Below, one piece after another: positions 11,901 to 21,356 of a stretch of 64,000 nucleotides of DNA. This DNA comes from Amycolatopsis jiangsuensis (GTDB lineage: Bacteria; Actinomycetota; Actinomycetes; Mycobacteriales; Pseudonocardiaceae), in contig NZ_JACHMG010000001.1 of assembly GCF_014204865.1 (NCBI RefSeq), forward strand, positions 7,094,501 to 7,158,500, in the 5' to 3' direction. The notes under the pieces were generated by a model. The model saw nothing but the letters and a program-made list of their open reading frames with translations, was not told the origin of the DNA and ran no database searches. Numbering within the stretch: position 1 is the first letter of the stretch; every line of letters starts with the position of its first letter. The position numbers were made by a program, and so were the translations under genes.

Positions 11901-14900
11901 GCAGCAACGGGTGATCCGCGCCGCGCTGGCCGACGCCGGGCTGACTCCGTCCGATGTGGACGCGGTGGAGGCGCACGGCACCGGGACCAGACTGGGCGAC
12001 CCGATCGAAGTGCAGGCGCTGCTGGCGACCTACGGTGCGCAGGCCGAAGCAGACCGTCCGCTGTGGATCGGCTCGGTCAAGTCGAACATCGGGCACACCC
12101 AGGCCGCCGCAGGCGCGGCCGGGGTGATCAAGATGGTGCAGGCGATGCGGCACGGTGAACTGCCCGCGACCCTGCACGTCGGCAAGCCGTCGACGGAGAT
12201 CGACTGGTCCTCGGGCGCGGTGCGGGTGCTCGCCGAGCCGGTGAAGTGGCTGCCGAACGGGCACACCCGGCGGGCCGGTGTCTCCTCCTTCGGGGTCAGC
12301 GGCACGAACGCGCACGTGATCCTGGAAGAGGGCGATCGCCGGGACGTGGCCGCCACGGGCGGCCCGGAGTTCGACGGCCCGGTCGCTTGGCCGGTGTCCG
12401 GGCGCGGCTCGGCGGCCCTGCGCGCACGTGCCGAACAGCTCATGTCCTACGTGGACGAGGAGCCGGAAGGAAGCCTCGCCGACATCGGCCTGTCGCTGGC
12501 GACCACGCGCAGTGCGTTCGAACGGCGCGCGGTGCTGATCGGCAGCCGGTCGCCACAGTTCGTGCGGGGGCTCGCGGCGCTGGTCGACGAGGAGGAAGCC
12601 CGCGGAGTGGTCAGCGGCATCGCCACCGCGGCCGGACGGACCGCTTTCCTGTTCTCCGGCCAGGGTTCGCAGCGGGCCGGGATGGGTGCGCAGCTGGCCG
12701 CGCGGTATCCGGTGTTCGCCGCGGCCTACGACGAGGTGTGCGCCGAGCTGGACCGCCACCTTGGCGGCCACCCGGAACTCGACGCTGACCCGCAACCCGG
12801 CCGCCGGCTGCGCGAGGTGATCGACAGTGGCGACGGTCTCGACGAAACCCGCTGGACGCAGCCCGCGTTGTTCGCGCTGGAAGTCGCGCTCTTCCGGCTG
12901 GTGCGATCGTGGGGTGTGAAACCGGACGTGCTGACCGGGCATTCGATCGGCGAGCTCGCCGCGGCGCACTGCGCCGGGGTGCTCTCGCTGGCCGATGCCG
13001 CGAAGCTGGTCGTCGCCCGTGGCGCGCTGATGCAGGCGCTCCCCGCCGGTGGCGCGATGGCCGCGATCGACGCGACCGCGGAAGCTGTCGCGGAAGCGGC
13101 CGACGGCACTGTGGACATCGCCGCGGTGAACGGACCGCAGGCAGTCGTCATCTCCGGCCCGGCCGAAGCGGTCGCGACGGTCTCGGCGAAGTTCGAGCGG
13201 ACCAAGCAGCTGCGGGTCTCGCACGCGTTCCATTCCCGGCTGATGGAGCCGATGCTGGCCTCCTTCCGCACTGTCGCGGAAGGACTGACCTACGCCGAAC
13301 CGCGGATTCCGATCGTCTCCACGGTCACCGGTGCGCGGGCCGAGGACCTGTCCTCGGCGGAGTACTGGGTGCGTCAGGTCCGGGAAGGAGTGCGGTTCCG
13401 GGACGCGATCGTTTACACCATGGCCGAGGGCGTCAGCCGATTCCTGGAGCTGGGACCGGACACCACGCTCACCGCGATGGCCGAGTCCTGTGTGGATGAA
13501 CGTCCGGAGGGTCTCGTGCTCGCCGCCTTGCTGCACAAGGAGCAGGACGAGGCGATGGCCGCGCTCACCGGCGTCGCTCAGCTGCACGTCAGCGGCGTCG
13601 ACGTCGACTGGGCGGCGGTCTACGAGCCCACTGGTGCCCGTCCGGTGGCTGTGCCGACGTATCCGTTCCAGCGGCAGCGGTACTGGCTGGAGAGCACCGC
13701 CTCCTCGCCGGGGCAGGAAGGTCACCCGCTGCTCGGCACCGCGGTGCACCTCGCCGGCACCGGCGGGATACTGTTCAGCGGCCGGATTTCGGTGGGCAGC
13801 CAGCCGTGGCTGGCCGACCACGTCGTCGGCGGTTCGATCCTCTTCCCCGGGACCGGGTTCGTCGAGATGGCGATCCGGGCCGGAGACGAGGCGGGCTGCC
13901 CGCGGCTGGACGAGCTGACCCTGGAGTACCCGCTCGTGGTGCCGGAACGCACCGGCGTGCGAGTCCAGTTCGCCCTCGACGCGGCCGAGGACGGCAGCCG
14001 CGGCTTCACCGTCCACTCGCGACCGGAAGGCGCGGCCGAGGGCGTGGCGTGGACGCGGCACGCGACCGGCCGGCTCGCGAAGGCGGGCAAGGCGGAGAAG
14101 GCAGGTCTCACCGCGTGGCCGCCCGCCGGTGCCGAACAACTGCCGTTGCAGGGCACCTACGAGGAGCTGGCCGCGGAAGGATTGGTCTACGGACCGGCGT
14201 TCCGGGGTCTCGTCTCCGCATGGCGCAAGGGTGACGAGGCTTTCGCGGAAGTCCGGCTACCGGCTCCGGTGTCCGATGTGGACCGCTACGGCATTCATCC
14301 GGCGGTCTTGGACGCTGCTTTGCACGCGATCGGGGTGTCCGGCGCGGCCGGGGACGAGCCGGCTCTGCCGTTCGCCTGGGAAGGGGTGCGGCTGCACGCG
14401 GTCGGCGCCACGACCTTGCGGGTGCACGTCACACCGGTCGGCTCCGGCGCGGTCTCCCTGACTGTGGCCGATGGTGCCGGTGCACCGGTGGTTTCGGTGG
14501 ACTCGTTGCTGCTGCGCCCGATGTCCGCCGTCCCGCAAGCCGCCGAGCCCGGCGGTGCCGAGTCGCTGTTCCGGCTGGGATGGGAGCAGACCGACTTCGA
14601 CGCGGTCGCCGAGGTGACGGAGTGGTCCGTGGCCGGGGATGACCCGTTCGGTCTCACCGAATCGCTCGGCGCGGCCGCGGTGACCGAACTCGGCGACGCG
14701 TCCGGCCTGCTCGTGCTGCCCGCGGTCGGCGACGACGTGCATGCCGAACTCCACCGCGTACTCGGTCAGCTGCAAGGGTTCCTGGCCCGGCCCGAGGGAT
14801 CGCTCCTGGTGCTCACCCGGGGTGCGGTGGCGGTCGAAGCCGGGGAGAACCCGGATCCGGTGGGAGCCGCGGTGGCCGGCCTGGTGCGGTCGGCGCAGGC

Positions 14901-16389
14901 CGAGCACCCGGGCCGGATCACGCTGGTCGACCTGGGCACCGGCGTCCCGACCGGCCGTACCCTGGCCGCCATCGCGGTGGCGGACGAACCGCAGGTCGCG
15001 CTGCGGGCGGGTGCGGTGCTGGTTCCCCGGCTCCAGCGCGCGGCCGACGCGGTCACCGCACCGGTGTGGGATGCGGACGGCACAGTGCTCGTCACCGGCG
15101 CGACAGGTGCGCTGGGCGGTGCGGTCGCCCGGCATCTGGTGACCGCACACGACGTGCGGCACCTGCTGCTCGTCAGCCGTCGCGGAATCGACGCGCCGGG
15201 TGCGGTCGAGCTGCGGGACGAGCTGACCGGACTCGGTGCCGAAGTCACTGTCGCGGCTTGCGATGTGGCCGACCGTGACGCGGTTTCCGCGCTGTTGCGG
15301 GATATCCGGGTACCGCTGCGTGCTGTGGTGCACGCAGCCGGCGTGCTCGACGACGGAATCCTGACGTCGCTCACCCCGGAGCGGCTGGACGCCGTGTTGC
15401 GTCCGAAGGTCGACGCCGCCGTGACGCTGCACGAACTGACCCGGGAACTCGACCTCACGGCGTTCGTTCTGTTCTCCTCGGCTGCCGGCGTGCTCGGCGC
15501 GCCGGGACAGGGCAGCTATGCCGCGGCGAACGCCTACCTCGACGCGCTGGCGGCCCGCCGACGGCAGGAAGGCCTGCCCGGCACGTCACTGGCCTGGGGC
15601 CTGTGGGGTGGCGGTATGGGCTCGGCGATCGAAGGTGCGGACGCGCATCGCATCAGCGAAACCGGCATCACCGCACTGTCTACTGAGGATGGTCTCCGGT
15701 TGCTGGATTCGACGGCCGGTGCGGCCGAACCACTGCTGGTGCCGATCGCGCTGGACACGGGTGTGCTCGCCTCCTCGGGCGACGACGACCTTCCGGCGGT
15801 ACTGCGCGCGCTTGCCGGCAGCCCCGGCCGTCGTGCGGCACAGGACTCCGTGGAAGACACCGAGTCGCTGGCGCAGAAGCTCACCGGCCTGCCGCCGGGC
15901 AAACGGGTGCCGACCGTGCTCACCCTGGTGCGCACCCACGCGGCGGCACTGCTCGGGCACGCCGGTCCGGAAGCGGTGGAGCCGGACCGCTCGTTCAACG
16001 AGGTCGGCTTCGATTCGCTGTCGGCCACCGGGTTCCGCAACAAGCTCAGTCTCGTCACCGGCCTGAAACTGCCGGTGAGCCTGATCTTCGACTACCCGAC
16101 CCCGCGGGTACTGGCGCAGCACCTGGTGGCCGAGCTGGCTCCGGAAGAGACCGCGGAACCCGAGACGAAACTGTCCGAACAGGACGTCCGGCACGCGCTC
16201 TCGGAGATCCCGCTCGAGCGGCTGCGCTCCGCCGGACTGCTCGACGGCCTGCTGGAGCTGGCCGGTGTCCGCCTGCCGGAGCAGGCCGCCGACGAGTTCG
16301 AACCGTCCGCTGTGGACGCCGGCACGATCGACGAACTCGACGCGGAAGCGTTGATCTCCATGGCGATCGGCGGCGGGGACGATGACTAG
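5962..16389 (+). CDS. Type I PKS, two modules (KS-AT-DH-KR-ACP twice), malonyl-specific
   Basis: A 3475-residue bimodular synthase. The order is N-terminal docking coil, KS (Cys214), AT (Ser654 in GHSIGE, HAFH motif), DH (His946, Asp in DACTH), KR (Tyr1488) and ACP (Ser1655). Module two follows with KS (Cys1870), AT (Ser2328, HAFH), DH (His2620, DAALH), KR (Tyr3186) and ACP (Ser3352). GHSIG plus HAFH in both ATs indicates malonyl-CoA. Both KRs carry LDD (B-type), and with the DH domains each module should leave a double bond, so the protein is expected to install a conjugated diene. There is no thioesterase. The C-terminus ([14 protein letters not shown] onward) is a docking region ending in an acidic tail, so the chain goes to another synthase outside this window. 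The start has an AGAGG ribosome site about seven bases upstream and follows the previous gene by 31 bases. Confidence 0.96.
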   Translation: MSDEKKMTDESKLVDYLKRVTANLQETRARLRAVEAAESEPIAIVAMGCRYPGDVRSAGDLWRLVAGGGDAIGPFPSDRGWALDRLFDADPDSPGTSYVSEGGFVHEAGEFDAPFFGISPREALAMDPQQRIVLELAWETLERAGIAPHSLAKQPVGVFVGSGGQDYYDELPPSVLAGEVEDYLSTGNAGSVISGRIAYALGLEGPAVTIDSACSSSLVAIHLAVQSLRQRDCSLALAGGVMVMSRPGPFLAFSRQRGLASDGRCKAFSDSADGTGWAEGAGTVLLERLSDARRNGHPVLAVVRGSAVNSDGASNGLTAPNGPSQQRVIRQALANARLSASEVDAVEGHGTGTTLGDPIEAQAVLATYGQDRCGGSPLWLGSLKSNIGHAQAAAGVGGVIKMVEALRHGLLPKTLHVTEPSTEVDWDSGAVELLRAERPWPAGERPRRAGVSSFGVSGTNAHLILEEAPEPEATEAVPPSWPENVPVPLPLSGHGSGALRAQAAQLPVGAHSTLDLGFSLATSRSPLSHRAVVLTDDVELARAALAEGTSAPGLITGAPVEGLTAFLFSGQGAQRAGMGAELAAAFPVFADALDQVCAELDRHLDRPLKTVILEKPRLINQTGYTQPALFAVEVALFRLLASWGIKPDYLLGHSIGELAAAHVAGVLSLPDAAALVGARARLMQALPSGGAMVALQATEDEVAPHLTDEVSIAAINGPASLVLSGVRSAVDAMVARFADRKSSKLKVSHAFHSPLMEPMLAEFAAVARGLTYHQPEIPVVSTADGDLSTADYWVGQVRAAVRFHDGIRTLAGHGVARFVEVGPDAVLSALVRQDSDALVVPVLRKDRAEPDTALTALAELFVSGLVPDWAAVFAGRGARRVDLPPYAFQRNRYWLDARANRDEVAAAGLTSAGHPLLGAAVALAGTDGVVLTGRLSVETHPWLAEHRLGDVVTVPGTAFLELVVRAGDQAGAGRIEELTLGSPLVLPARGGIQLQVTVGAAGDRDVRPVSVHSRPEEADADWTLHASGSVAPQSRAGGVGLTEWPPADAEPVAIDGLYDDFADTGLTYGPLFRSLRAVWSRGREVFAEVELPEDSDAERFGLHPAALDACTHALRVAGGGDGGVGRVPFCWTGVELHATGASALRVRFAPTTEDGFEITLADPSGAPVATVAETVFRAFTTPVAADHTAPLYRVEWQRVTAPAAEADVSGAEILDVTGESGTAAETHRITNHVLAALQNWLAEDHPEDARLVVVTRGAVPAGGDVTDLAAAAAWGLVRSAQEENPDAFVLVDLDGEAGVEAVLPKVLASGEAQVAVRLGELLVPRLVRTTPELDRPYFCPHGTVLVTGASGALGGKLARHLVTEHDVRRLVLVSRRSTPELEQLAEDLRAREVDVRLARCDVADRAALAEVLAAIPAENPLTAVVHAAGVLDDGVVTALTPERVGRVLAPKVDGALNLHELTRDTALSAFVLFSSVSGVLGAPGQGSYAAANAFLDALASHRVAHGLPGLSLDWGLWGEVGGMGGTLTDEEVHRLGSSGIVPLSTAEGLELFDRALAVRQPTAVPAKLDLPVLRTLDRLPRTLDQLVGRTPRRVAAGAASAPADSFAARLIALPEEDRQDAVLDLVRGHAATVLGYSGAHEIEPSAQFQSLGFDSLTAIELRNGLTAATGQRLPATLIFDHPTPSALAAHLLGELAGTATETVTVTAAASDEPIAIVGMACRLPGGVTSPEHLWELVAEGRDGIGDFPADRGWDLDGLLDPAGRRPGTTYVARGGFVYDAGDFDPAFFGVSPKEAPMIDPQQRLLLEASWEALERAGIDPVSLKGSPTGVYAGVQYHDYVGANSAGSIVTGRVAYTLGLEGPAVSVDTACSSSLVAMHMAAQALRGGDCSLALAGGVTVMATPETFVEFSRQQGLAADGRCKVFSDDADGTTWSEGVGILVLERLSDARSNGHPVLAVLKGSAVNSDGTSNGLTAPNGPAQQRVIRAALADAGLTPSDVDAVEAHGTGTRLGDPIEVQALLATYGAQAEADRPLWIGSVKSNIGHTQAAAGAAGVIKMVQAMRHGELPATLHVGKPSTEIDWSSGAVRVLAEPVKWLPNGHTRRAGVSSFGVSGTNAHVILEEGDRRDVAATGGPEFDGPVAWPVSGRGSAALRARAEQLMSYVDEEPEGSLADIGLSLATTRSAFERRAVLIGSRSPQFVRGLAALVDEEEARGVVSGIATAAGRTAFLFSGQGSQRAGMGAQLAARYPVFAAAYDEVCAELDRHLGGHPELDADPQPGRRLREVIDSGDGLDETRWTQPALFALEVALFRLVRSWGVKPDVLTGHSIGELAAAHCAGVLSLADAAKLVVARGALMQALPAGGAMAAIDATAEAVAEAADGTVDIAAVNGPQAVVISGPAEAVATVSAKFERTKQLRVSHAFHSRLMEPMLASFRTVAEGLTYAEPRIPIVSTVTGARAEDLSSAEYWVRQVREGVRFRDAIVYTMAEGVSRFLELGPDTTLTAMAESCVDERPEGLVLAALLHKEQDEAMAALTGVAQLHVSGVDVDWAAVYEPTGARPVAVPTYPFQRQRYWLESTASSPGQEGHPLLGTAVHLAGTGGILFSGRISVGSQPWLADHVVGGSILFPGTGFVEMAIRAGDEAGCPRLDELTLEYPLVVPERTGVRVQFALDAAEDGSRGFTVHSRPEGAAEGVAWTRHATGRLAKAGKAEKAGLTAWPPAGAEQLPLQGTYEELAAEGLVYGPAFRGLVSAWRKGDEAFAEVRLPAPVSDVDRYGIHPAVLDAALHAIGVSGAAGDEPALPFAWEGVRLHAVGATTLRVHVTPVGSGAVSLTVADGAGAPVVSVDSLLLRPMSAVPQAAEPGGAESLFRLGWEQTDFDAVAEVTEWSVAGDDPFGLTESLGAAAVTELGDASGLLVLPAVGDDVHAELHRVLGQLQGFLARPEGSLLVLTRGAVAVEAGENPDPVGAAVAGLVRSAQAEHPGRITLVDLGTGVPTGRTLAAIAVADEPQVALRAGAVLVPRLQRAADAVTAPVWDADGTVLVTGATGALGGAVARHLVTAHDVRHLLLVSRRGIDAPGAVELRDELTGLGAEVTVAACDVADRDAVSALLRDIRVPLRAVVHAAGVLDDGILTSLTPERLDAVLRPKVDAAVTLHELTRELDLTAFVLFSSAAGVLGAPGQGSYAAANAYLDALAARRRQEGLPGTSLAWGLWGGGMGSAIEGADAHRISETGITALSTEDGLRLLDSTAGAAEPLLVPIALDTGVLASSGDDDLPAVLRALAGSPGRRAAQDSVEDTESLAQKLTGLPPGKRVPTVLTLVRTHAAALLGHAGPEAVEPDRSFNEVGFDSLSATGFRNKLSLVTGLKLPVSLIFDYPTPRVLAQHLVAELAPEETAEPETKLSEQDVRHALSEIPLERLRSAGLLDGLLELAGVRLPEQAADEFEPSAVDAGTIDELDAEALISMAIGGGDDD

Positions 16390-16556
16390 AGCACCCGGTG
16401 CGGAGGGGACCCCACCCCTATGTTCCCGCCGCACCCGGCCACTATTGCCGCCCGCGCGGGCGCTGTGGCCCACTGGTAAAAGAAAGTTTCCCGGGCCGGC
16501 TCCCCGACGCGTGGCGCCCGCCCTCCCGCTCGACCCGAACGAGGAGAGGTAACCCG

Positions 16557-17480
16557 ATGGTCACCGGCTACGCAATCGAAGCGCGGGGGCTGCGCAAGTC
16601 CTACGGCGACGTGGACGTCCTGGAGGGCGTCGACCTGAACGTCGAGCGGGGCACCATGTTCGCGCTGCTCGGCCCCAACGGTGCCGGCAAGACCACGACG
16701 GTGCGGATCCTCAGCACCCTCCTGGAAGCCGACGGCGGCACGGTCACGGTGAACGGCCACGACGTCGCCCGGCGCACCCGCCAGGTCCGCGAGCAGATCG
16801 GCCTCACCGGCCAGGACACCGCGGTCGACGAGCTGCTCACCGGCCGCGAGAACCTGGTGATGATGGCCCGGCTGTTCCACCTGCCGGTGGGACGGGCCAA
16901 GGTGCGTGCCGGCGAACTGCTCGAGCAGTTCGAACTCGTCGAGGCCGCCGACCGCCCGGTGAAGACGTACTCCGGCGGGATGCGCCGCAGGCTGGACCTG
17001 GCGATCAGCCTGATCACCTCGCCGTCGGTGCTGTTCCTGGACGAGCCCACCACCGGTCTCGACCCGCGCAGCCGCGCGGCGATGTGGGACGCGATCCGGG
17101 CGCTGCTCGACGGCGGCACCACGATTCTGCTCACCACGCAGTACCTGGACGAGGCCGACCAGCTCGCCGACCGGATCGCGGTCATCGACAAGGGACACGT
17201 GGTGGCCGAGGGCACCGGGGGGGAGCTGAAACGGCAGGTCGGCACCGAACGGCTCAAGCTCACCTTCGCCACCGGCGCCGAGGCCGCGCGGGCGCAGCGG
17301 ATCACCGGCGGGCTCCTGGACGCGGAGACGGTCAGCGTCGCGATCGACCACCCGGCCCAGGTGCGGCGAGTGCTCAACCAGGTCGCCGACGGCGGACTGG
17401 AGACCACCGGCCTCGAGCTGTCCGAACCCACCCTCGACGACGTGTTCCACACCCTGACTTCGACCGCGGGAGACCACTGA
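16557..17480 (+). CDS. ABC exporter ATP-binding protein, DrrA family
   Basis: A 307-residue nucleotide-binding subunit of a drug exporter. It has Walker A GPNGAGKT (about 39-46), the signature YSGGM, Walker B LFLDEP, the switch region TTQYLDEA and the C-terminal extension typical of DrrA (daunorubicin resistance) proteins. It should hydrolyse ATP at the inner face of the membrane and pair with the permease that begins at its last base. A strong ribosome site (GAGGAGAGG) precedes the ATG. It sits 167 bases behind the PKS gene in the same direction, so it is the likely self-resistance and export system for the polyketide. That role is inferred from position and family. Confidence 0.93.
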   Translation: MVTGYAIEARGLRKSYGDVDVLEGVDLNVERGTMFALLGPNGAGKTTTVRILSTLLEADGGTVTVNGHDVARRTRQVREQIGLTGQDTAVDELLTGRENLVMMARLFHLPVGRAKVRAGELLEQFELVEAADRPVKTYSGGMRRRLDLAISLITSPSVLFLDEPTTGLDPRSRAAMWDAIRALLDGGTTILLTTQYLDEADQLADRIAVIDKGHVVAEGTGGELKRQVGTERLKLTFATGAEAARAQRITGGLLDAETVSVAIDHPAQVRRVLNQVADGGLETTGLELSEPTLDDVFHTLTSTAGDH

Positions 17481-18310
17481 TGACCCAGACCCTGTCGAGG
17501 GAGACCGAGGGGACCCGGCTCCCCGAACCGCCCTCGCGTGCCTCGCTTTCCCTGGTGCTGTCCGACTACCGCGTGCTGATCGGGCGCAACATCAAGCACA
17601 TCACGCGCAATCCGGAGATGCTGCTGCAGGCGGTGTCACTGCCGGTCGTGCTGCTGCTGCTGTTCCGGTTCATGTTCGGCCCGGCGATCAACGTGACCGG
17701 CGGCCTGACCTACATCGACTACCTGCTGCCCGGCCTGCTGGCGGTCAGCATCGGCTTCAACTCCACCACGACGGTGGTCGGGGTCGCCGCCGACCTCACC
17801 AACGGCCTCGTGGAACGGTTCCGCTCGATGCCGATGTCCGCCCCGGCGGTGCTGGTCGGGCACGTGGCGGCCGGGATGCTGCGCAGCTGCGTCTCGTTCG
17901 TGATCATGGTGGCGCTCGGTTTCGCGATCGGCTTCCGCCCGGCGGGCGGGCTGCTCGGCTGGCTCGGCGCGATCGGCCTGCTGGTGCTGTTCTCCGCCGG
18001 CGTGTTCTGGCTCGCGGTCCTGCTCGGCTCGGTCGCCAAGACCGTGGAAGGCGCGGGCGGTCTCGGCATGATCCTGGTGTTCGTGCCGTACGCCTCGAGT
18101 GCGCTCGTGCCCACCGAGCAGATGCCCGGTGTGCTGCGGGTGATCGTGGACAACCAGCCCTTCACGGTGCTGATGGACGCGGAGCGTGCGCTGATGAACG
18201 GCACCCCGGTCGGCGGCACGGCCTGGCTCGCGCTGGTCTGGTGGGGTGCGCTCACCGCCATCGCCGCGGTCCTCGCCACGCGCAAGTTCCGGCGGCGGGC
18301 CAAGGGCTGA
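17480..18310 (+). CDS. ABC exporter permease, DrrB/ABC-2 family
   Basis: A 276-residue integral membrane protein with about six hydrophobic segments after a roughly 40-residue cytoplasmic N-terminus. The pattern matches ABC-2 permeases of the DrrB type: an RNIKHITRNPEML motif before the first membrane span, the central LTNGLVERFRSMPMS loop, and a late DNQPFTVLMDAERALMNG segment. Its ATG overlaps the stop of the ATPase gene by one base (tgATG), so the two subunits are coupled and should form one exporter. A strong hairpin 31 bases after the stop likely ends the transcript. The substrate is unknown; the polyketide is the natural guess. Confidence 0.92.
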   Translation: MTQTLSRETEGTRLPEPPSRASLSLVLSDYRVLIGRNIKHITRNPEMLLQAVSLPVVLLLLFRFMFGPAINVTGGLTYIDYLLPGLLAVSIGFNSTTTVVGVAADLTNGLVERFRSMPMSAPAVLVGHVAAGMLRSCVSFVIMVALGFAIGFRPAGGLLGWLGAIGLLVLFSAGVFWLAVLLGSVAKTVEGAGGLGMILVFVPYASSALVPTEQMPGVLRVIVDNQPFTVLMDAERALMNGTPVGGTAWLALVWWGALTAIAAVLATRKFRRRAKG

Positions 18311-18341
18311 CCCCTCGGCTTCGCACCGCTGCCCGTCGTCG

Positions 18342-18382
18342 GTGAAGGCCTCCTGCGGGGAATCCCTGCAGGAGGCCTTCAC
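18342..18382 (+). terminator. Hairpin terminator after the exporter genes
   Basis: Two perfect 15-base arms (GTGAAGGCCTCCTGC and its complement at 18368-18382) extend inward by G-C pairs to a three-base loop, about 19 pairs in all. There is no T-tract, which is usual for actinomycete terminators. It lies 31 bases past the permease stop and before the next promoter region. Confidence 0.75.
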
Positions 18383-18487
18383 GCGTTCACCGGCCTGGGG
18401 ACAACCCCTGTTCCGCAAGGTCGGCTTTAGATCGTTCCGGCACTCTGCGTGGAGAAACCGGATCACTGCGTGAGAAGAGGTGGCGTG

Positions 18488-19057
18488 ATGCCGACCTGGA
18501 TCCTGGAGAAGCCGGCCGACGCGCTCGACGCGTGGCTCGCCCCGCTGGCCGACGATCCGGCCGGCGCGGTCGCCTTCCTGTCCGAGGTCACCGACCGGGT
18601 CGCCCGCCGCGCCGGCGGCCGGGTGCTCGTCCCGGGCGGTGGCCCGGTCGCCGACGCGCTGGCCGGCGAAGGCTACGAGGTGCACCTGGAACCCGGACCG
18701 CGCTTCGACGCCGGCTATCTCGGCGCCGACGTCCTGTCGCGGTTGCCCGACCAGCGCGACCAGCTGCGAGCCATCGGCCGCTACAGCCGGCTGCTGCGCC
18801 CCGGCGGGGCACTGGTGGTGCAGGGCCGGCATCCGGATCCGGCGTGCTGGACCGCGGACCGCCGCGTGGAGTCGGTGGACTGCGTCCGCCAGATCGTCCA
18901 GCTGGCCGGCGGATCGCTCCCGCTGCGTTACGTGTGGCCCGCGGAGCTCGACCTGATGGCCGAACTGGCCGGCCTCGCCCTCGACAGCCGGTGGGGCGGC
19001 TGGTACGGCGAACCGGTGTCCTGCGGCAGCCCGGTGGTGTCGGTGTACCGGAGCTGA
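18488..19057 (+). CDS. SAM-methyltransferase-like protein, short
   Basis: A 189-residue protein resembling class I methyltransferases. A glycine-rich loop (VLVPGGGPVADALAGEG) followed by an acidic residue at the end of strand two (VHLEP), and a later LLRPGGALVVQG segment, correspond to motifs I and post-III of the Rossmann fold. The N-terminal part before motif I is only about 45 residues and no clear catalytic or substrate motif could be recognised. It may be a small tailoring methyltransferase or a non-catalytic relative. The ATG is preceded by GAGAAGAGG; a GTG three bases earlier is an alternative. It is monocistronic between two hairpins, at the edge of the PKS region. Function is tentative. 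Confidence 0.7.
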   Translation: MPTWILEKPADALDAWLAPLADDPAGAVAFLSEVTDRVARRAGGRVLVPGGGPVADALAGEGYEVHLEPGPRFDAGYLGADVLSRLPDQRDQLRAIGRYSRLLRPGGALVVQGRHPDPACWTADRRVESVDCVRQIVQLAGGSLPLRYVWPAELDLMAELAGLALDSRWGGWYGEPVSCGSPVVSVYRS

Positions 19058-19076
19058 CTTCGGTTGCTCTGTGACA

Positions 19077-19112
19077 GCAGCGGCCCGGCTTCCGCGGAAG
19101 CCGGGCCGCTGC
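19077..19112 (+). terminator. Hairpin terminator, forward gene
   Basis: A near-continuous 17-pair stem (GCAGCGGCCCGGCTTCC and complement) with a minimal loop, 19 bases past the methyltransferase-like stop. It lies between two convergent genes. Confidence 0.75.
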
Positions 19113-19140
19113 CGTGGCGCCGTCTTGTCCGCACGACGAA

Positions 19141-19179
19141 GGACGGCCCGGCTCCACGGGTGGCGGAGCCGGGCCGTCC
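19141..19179 (-). terminator. Hairpin terminator, SARP gene
   Basis: Perfect 15-base arms GGACGGCCCGGCTCC (19141-19155) and complement (19165-19179) with a nine-base loop, 20 bases beyond the stop of the reverse-strand SARP gene. Its arms share a core with the neighbouring forward hairpin, so the pair looks like a duplicated element insulating convergent transcripts. Confidence 0.7.
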
Positions 19180-19198
19180 GACGGGGACGCGGGCCGGG

Positions 19199-19987
19199 TC
19201 AGACCGCGTCCGACATCTCGCCGACGAGGATGCTGTGGTGCAGCTTGCGCAGCGAGCTGCCGGGTTCGATGCCCAGCTGCCGGACCAGGTTCTGGCGGGC
19301 GGACGCGAACGTCTCCAGTGCCTCGGCTCGGCGGTTCGACCGCAGCAGCGCGGTCATCAGGTACTCGTAGAAGGTCTCGCGCAGGGTGTGCTCCTTCGCG
19401 AGCGCCGACAGCTGGCCCACCACCTCGCGGTGCCTGCCGATCAGCAGTTCGGTCTCCATCAGCAGTTCCAGGCACTCCAGCCGCGTCTCCTCCAGCAGGG
19501 CGGCGTAGGCCTGGACGTCGGGGGAGTCGGTGAAGCCGCCGAACACCGGGCCGCGCCACAGGCTCGTGGCCTCGCGCAGGACGTTCGCCGCCTGGCCGTA
19601 GCTGCGGTCGTGATGCAGGGCGCGGCCCTGCTCGTAGAGGCGGGTGAAGCGGTCGGCGTCCAGCTCGTCGACGCTGACGTGCAGCGAGTAGCCGCGCGGG
19701 CTGGTGACCACGGGACTCTCTGCGGAGTTCTCCGTGGCGTCTCCGGTGTTCTCGGTGCTGCCCCGCAGCAGCTTCCGCAGCTGCGAGACGTACACGTAGA
19801 GCGCCGCGCTGGCCCGCGCCGGCGGATGTTCACCCCAGATCTCGCCGATCAGATGTTCGGTGGTGACCACCTGGTTGCTCTTCGCCAGCAGCACCGAGAG
19901 CAGCGTTTCGACCTTGCGGGCCCGAGGAGCGCAGACCCCGGGCCGGCCACTGATCCTGAGCTGCCCGAGGATTTCGTAGTTCAACAT
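19199..19987 (-). CDS. SARP family transcriptional activator
   Basis: A 262-residue pathway-specific activator of the AfsR/DnrI/RedD (SARP) family. Residues 1-95 form an OmpR-type winged helix domain (begins MLNYEILGQLRISG; includes HPPARASAALYVYVSQLRKLL). Residues about 105-250 form the bacterial transcriptional activation domain (LDADRFTRLYEQGRAL, ETFYEYLMTALLRSNR, LGIEPGSSLRKLHHSIL). An Asn/Thr/Glu-rich stretch (about residues 79-90) lengthens the wing compared with usual SARPs. The ATG is preceded by GGAGGT on the coding strand. The 278-base divergent region to the TetR gene holds three butyrolactone-receptor-type boxes, two of them 93-145 bases upstream of this start. It is therefore probably repressed by a receptor and switched on by the diffusible signal to activate the PKS genes. 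Confidence 0.93.
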   Translation of the reverse strand: MLNYEILGQLRISGRPGVCAPRARKVETLLSVLLAKSNQVVTTEHLIGEIWGEHPPARASAALYVYVSQLRKLLRGSTENTGDATENSAESPVVTSPRGYSLHVSVDELDADRFTRLYEQGRALHHDRSYGQAANVLREATSLWRGPVFGGFTDSPDVQAYAALLEETRLECLELLMETELLIGRHREVVGQLSALAKEHTLRETFYEYLMTALLRSNRRAEALETFASARQNLVRQLGIEPGSSLRKLHHSILVGEMSDAV

Positions 19988-20079
19988 GCCGTGACCTCCG
20001 GTGTCTCTCGCCGGACTCGGCGCGGGCGGCGCCCCCAGTCGCCGCCGCCCGTCTACGTGCCCGGGTCCACTACGGCAAC

Positions 20080-20103
20080 GTACCAAACCGGGAGGTCGGT
20101 TTT
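20080..20103. promoter_or_regulatory. ARE-like butyrolactone-receptor box, SARP-distal
   Basis: The sequence ACCAAACCGGGAGGTCGGTT is a semi-palindrome built on AAACCG and TCGGTTT, like the autoregulatory elements bound by ArpA/ScbR-type receptors. It is one of three similar boxes between the SARP gene and the divergent TetR gene. Confidence 0.65.
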
Positions 20104-20106
20104 CAA

Positions 20107-20131
20107 GCAAAAACCGGGAGGTTGGTCTGTT
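20107..20131. promoter_or_regulatory. ARE-like butyrolactone-receptor box, middle
   Basis: A second copy, AAAAACCGGGAGGTTGGTCT, with its AAACCG core 26 bases from the core of the first box. Tandem spacing on one DNA face would suit two receptor dimers controlling the SARP promoter. Confidence 0.65.
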
Positions 20132-20177
20132 TCGATCTTGAAATACCGTTCCGGGGCTGGTGAAGCCCGGAAATCTC

Positions 20178-20205
20178 TTGTAAACCGGGCGGTTGGTATG
20201 TAAAG
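20178..20205. promoter_or_regulatory. ARE-like box over the TetR promoter
   Basis: A third copy, GTAAACCGGGCGGTTGGTAT, 61 bases upstream of the TetR start. A TTGTAA hexamer lies at its left edge and an AAAGAT hexamer about 17 bases later, so the box would sit inside the promoter. This is the arrangement expected for autorepression by the receptor. Confidence 0.65.
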
Positions 20206-20265
20206 ATCGAATGGACGCAGGGGCCGAATCATGTCCTCGGCGGCCTGAGCAGATGGAGAACGACC

Positions 20266-20907
20266 GTGACCAGACAGGCACGTGCGGAGCAGACGCGGCT
20301 CCTGCTGCTGGACGCCGCGGCCGTACTGCTGCACCGGGACGGTTACGCGGCCACGAGCATGGTGGACATCGCGCGTGAAGCAGGCGTCACCAAGGGTGGC
20401 CTGTACTTCCACTTCTCCTCGAAGGACGAGATCTGCGACGAGGTGCAGGAGGCAGCGGTCGCGGTGCTGCGCGCGCACGTCGCCCGTGCCGCGGCGCGCG
20501 GTCCGGCACCGCATCTGCGCCGGCTCGCCGAGCTCAGCCGTGCGTTGATGGGCTGGCTGCACTCGGATGCCAAGGTGGGCGCGGGTTTCCGGCTCGCGCG
20601 GGAGATGGGCTCGAAGGATCCGCGGTTCGCCGCCTTCACCCGGGCCTGGCTGCAGCAGGTGCGCGGGCACGTGGCCGCCGCGCACGCGGCCGGCGAACTG
20701 GGCGCGCGCGTGCGCCCGGAAACGGCCGCACTGCTGGTGGTGGTGACCTGCCTGGGCCTGGAAACCGCAGCGGCCGGCGGCACGATCCCGCCGGAGACGG
20801 ACCTGGTACGCGCACTGGCCGAACTGTGGCGGGTGATCGAACCGGCCGAAACAGCGCAGGCACAGTCACGAACAGGGGCACGGGCGCACGGGTCCGCCGG
20901 TCGCTGA
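20266..20907 (+). CDS. TetR family gamma-butyrolactone receptor-like repressor
   Basis: A 213-residue repressor of the ArpA/ScbR group. The N-terminal helix-turn-helix (about residues 7-52) carries the family string AGVTKGGLYFHFSSKDEI. The all-helical ligand domain keeps a tryptophan in FTRAWLQQV followed by AAGEL, near the position of the ligand-pocket Trp in butyrolactone receptors. The GTG start is preceded by GGAG. It is divergent from the SARP gene with three ARE-like boxes between them, so it likely represses both itself and the activator until a signal binds. It could be a pseudo-receptor that senses another ligand, such as the polyketide; the sequence cannot separate these options. 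Confidence 0.9.
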   Translation: MTRQARAEQTRLLLLDAAAVLLHRDGYAATSMVDIAREAGVTKGGLYFHFSSKDEICDEVQEAAVAVLRAHVARAAARGPAPHLRRLAELSRALMGWLHSDAKVGAGFRLAREMGSKDPRFAAFTRAWLQQVRGHVAAAHAAGELGARVRPETAALLVVVTCLGLETAAAGGTIPPETDLVRALAELWRVIEPAETAQAQSRTGARAHGSAGR

Positions 20908-21356
20908 CGGCCGGGGTCGGTCCGGCGGGTGGCGGTGAGTGGGGATGCTGGTCGCTGGTGGCCGGGTCGGTCCGCCGGTCGCTGGAGCCGGGGGAGTGTG
21001 CAGGTCGCTGACGGCCGGGGTCGGTCCGGCGGGTGGCGGTGAGGGGGGATGCTGGTCGCTGGTGGCCGGGGTCGGTCCGCCGGTCACTGAAGACCTGGCC
21101 CGTCCGCAGATCGCTGAGTGTCGGGCCAGTTCGCTGGGTGCCGGTGGTCAGTCCGCAGGTCGCTGGACCTCGGGTCCGTCTGCCGGGTGCTGGCGAGCGG
21201 TGCCGTTGGTCGCCGACTGCCGGGACAGTCTGCTGGCGCGGCGATCGGGTCAGTCCGCAGGTCGCCGCACGTCGGGCCAACCCGCCGGTCACCGAAGACC
21301 GGTCCAGTGCGCCGGTCACCGAAGCCCGGTCCGGTCCGCAGGCGCCGGACCTCCGG
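20888..21356. repeat. Degenerate minisatellite with a 104-base direct repeat
   Basis: The 450 bases between the two TetR genes hold no convincing gene. A segment of about 92 bases starting TCGCTGACGGCCGGGGTCGG at 20901 recurs at 21005 with few changes, giving a 104-base period. The rest, to 21356, is made of drifted units close to GGTCMGTCCGCMGGTCGCTG. Open frames through it are low-complexity and repeat-driven. Confidence 0.8.

Noticed and set aside
8218..14139. Reverse-strand open frame of nearly 2000 codons
   Set aside because: It lies opposite the bimodular PKS; high third-position G+C opens the complementary frame. The product is Arg/Gly/His-rich with no domain.
16397..16432. GGTGCGG...CCGCACC as a terminator after the PKS genes
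   Set aside because: Only about seven pairs with a long loop; too weak to call.
20636..21319. Reverse-strand Pro/Thr-repeat frame near the receptor genes
   Set aside because: Its repeats follow the DNA minisatellite exactly and it overlaps the end of the TetR gene.
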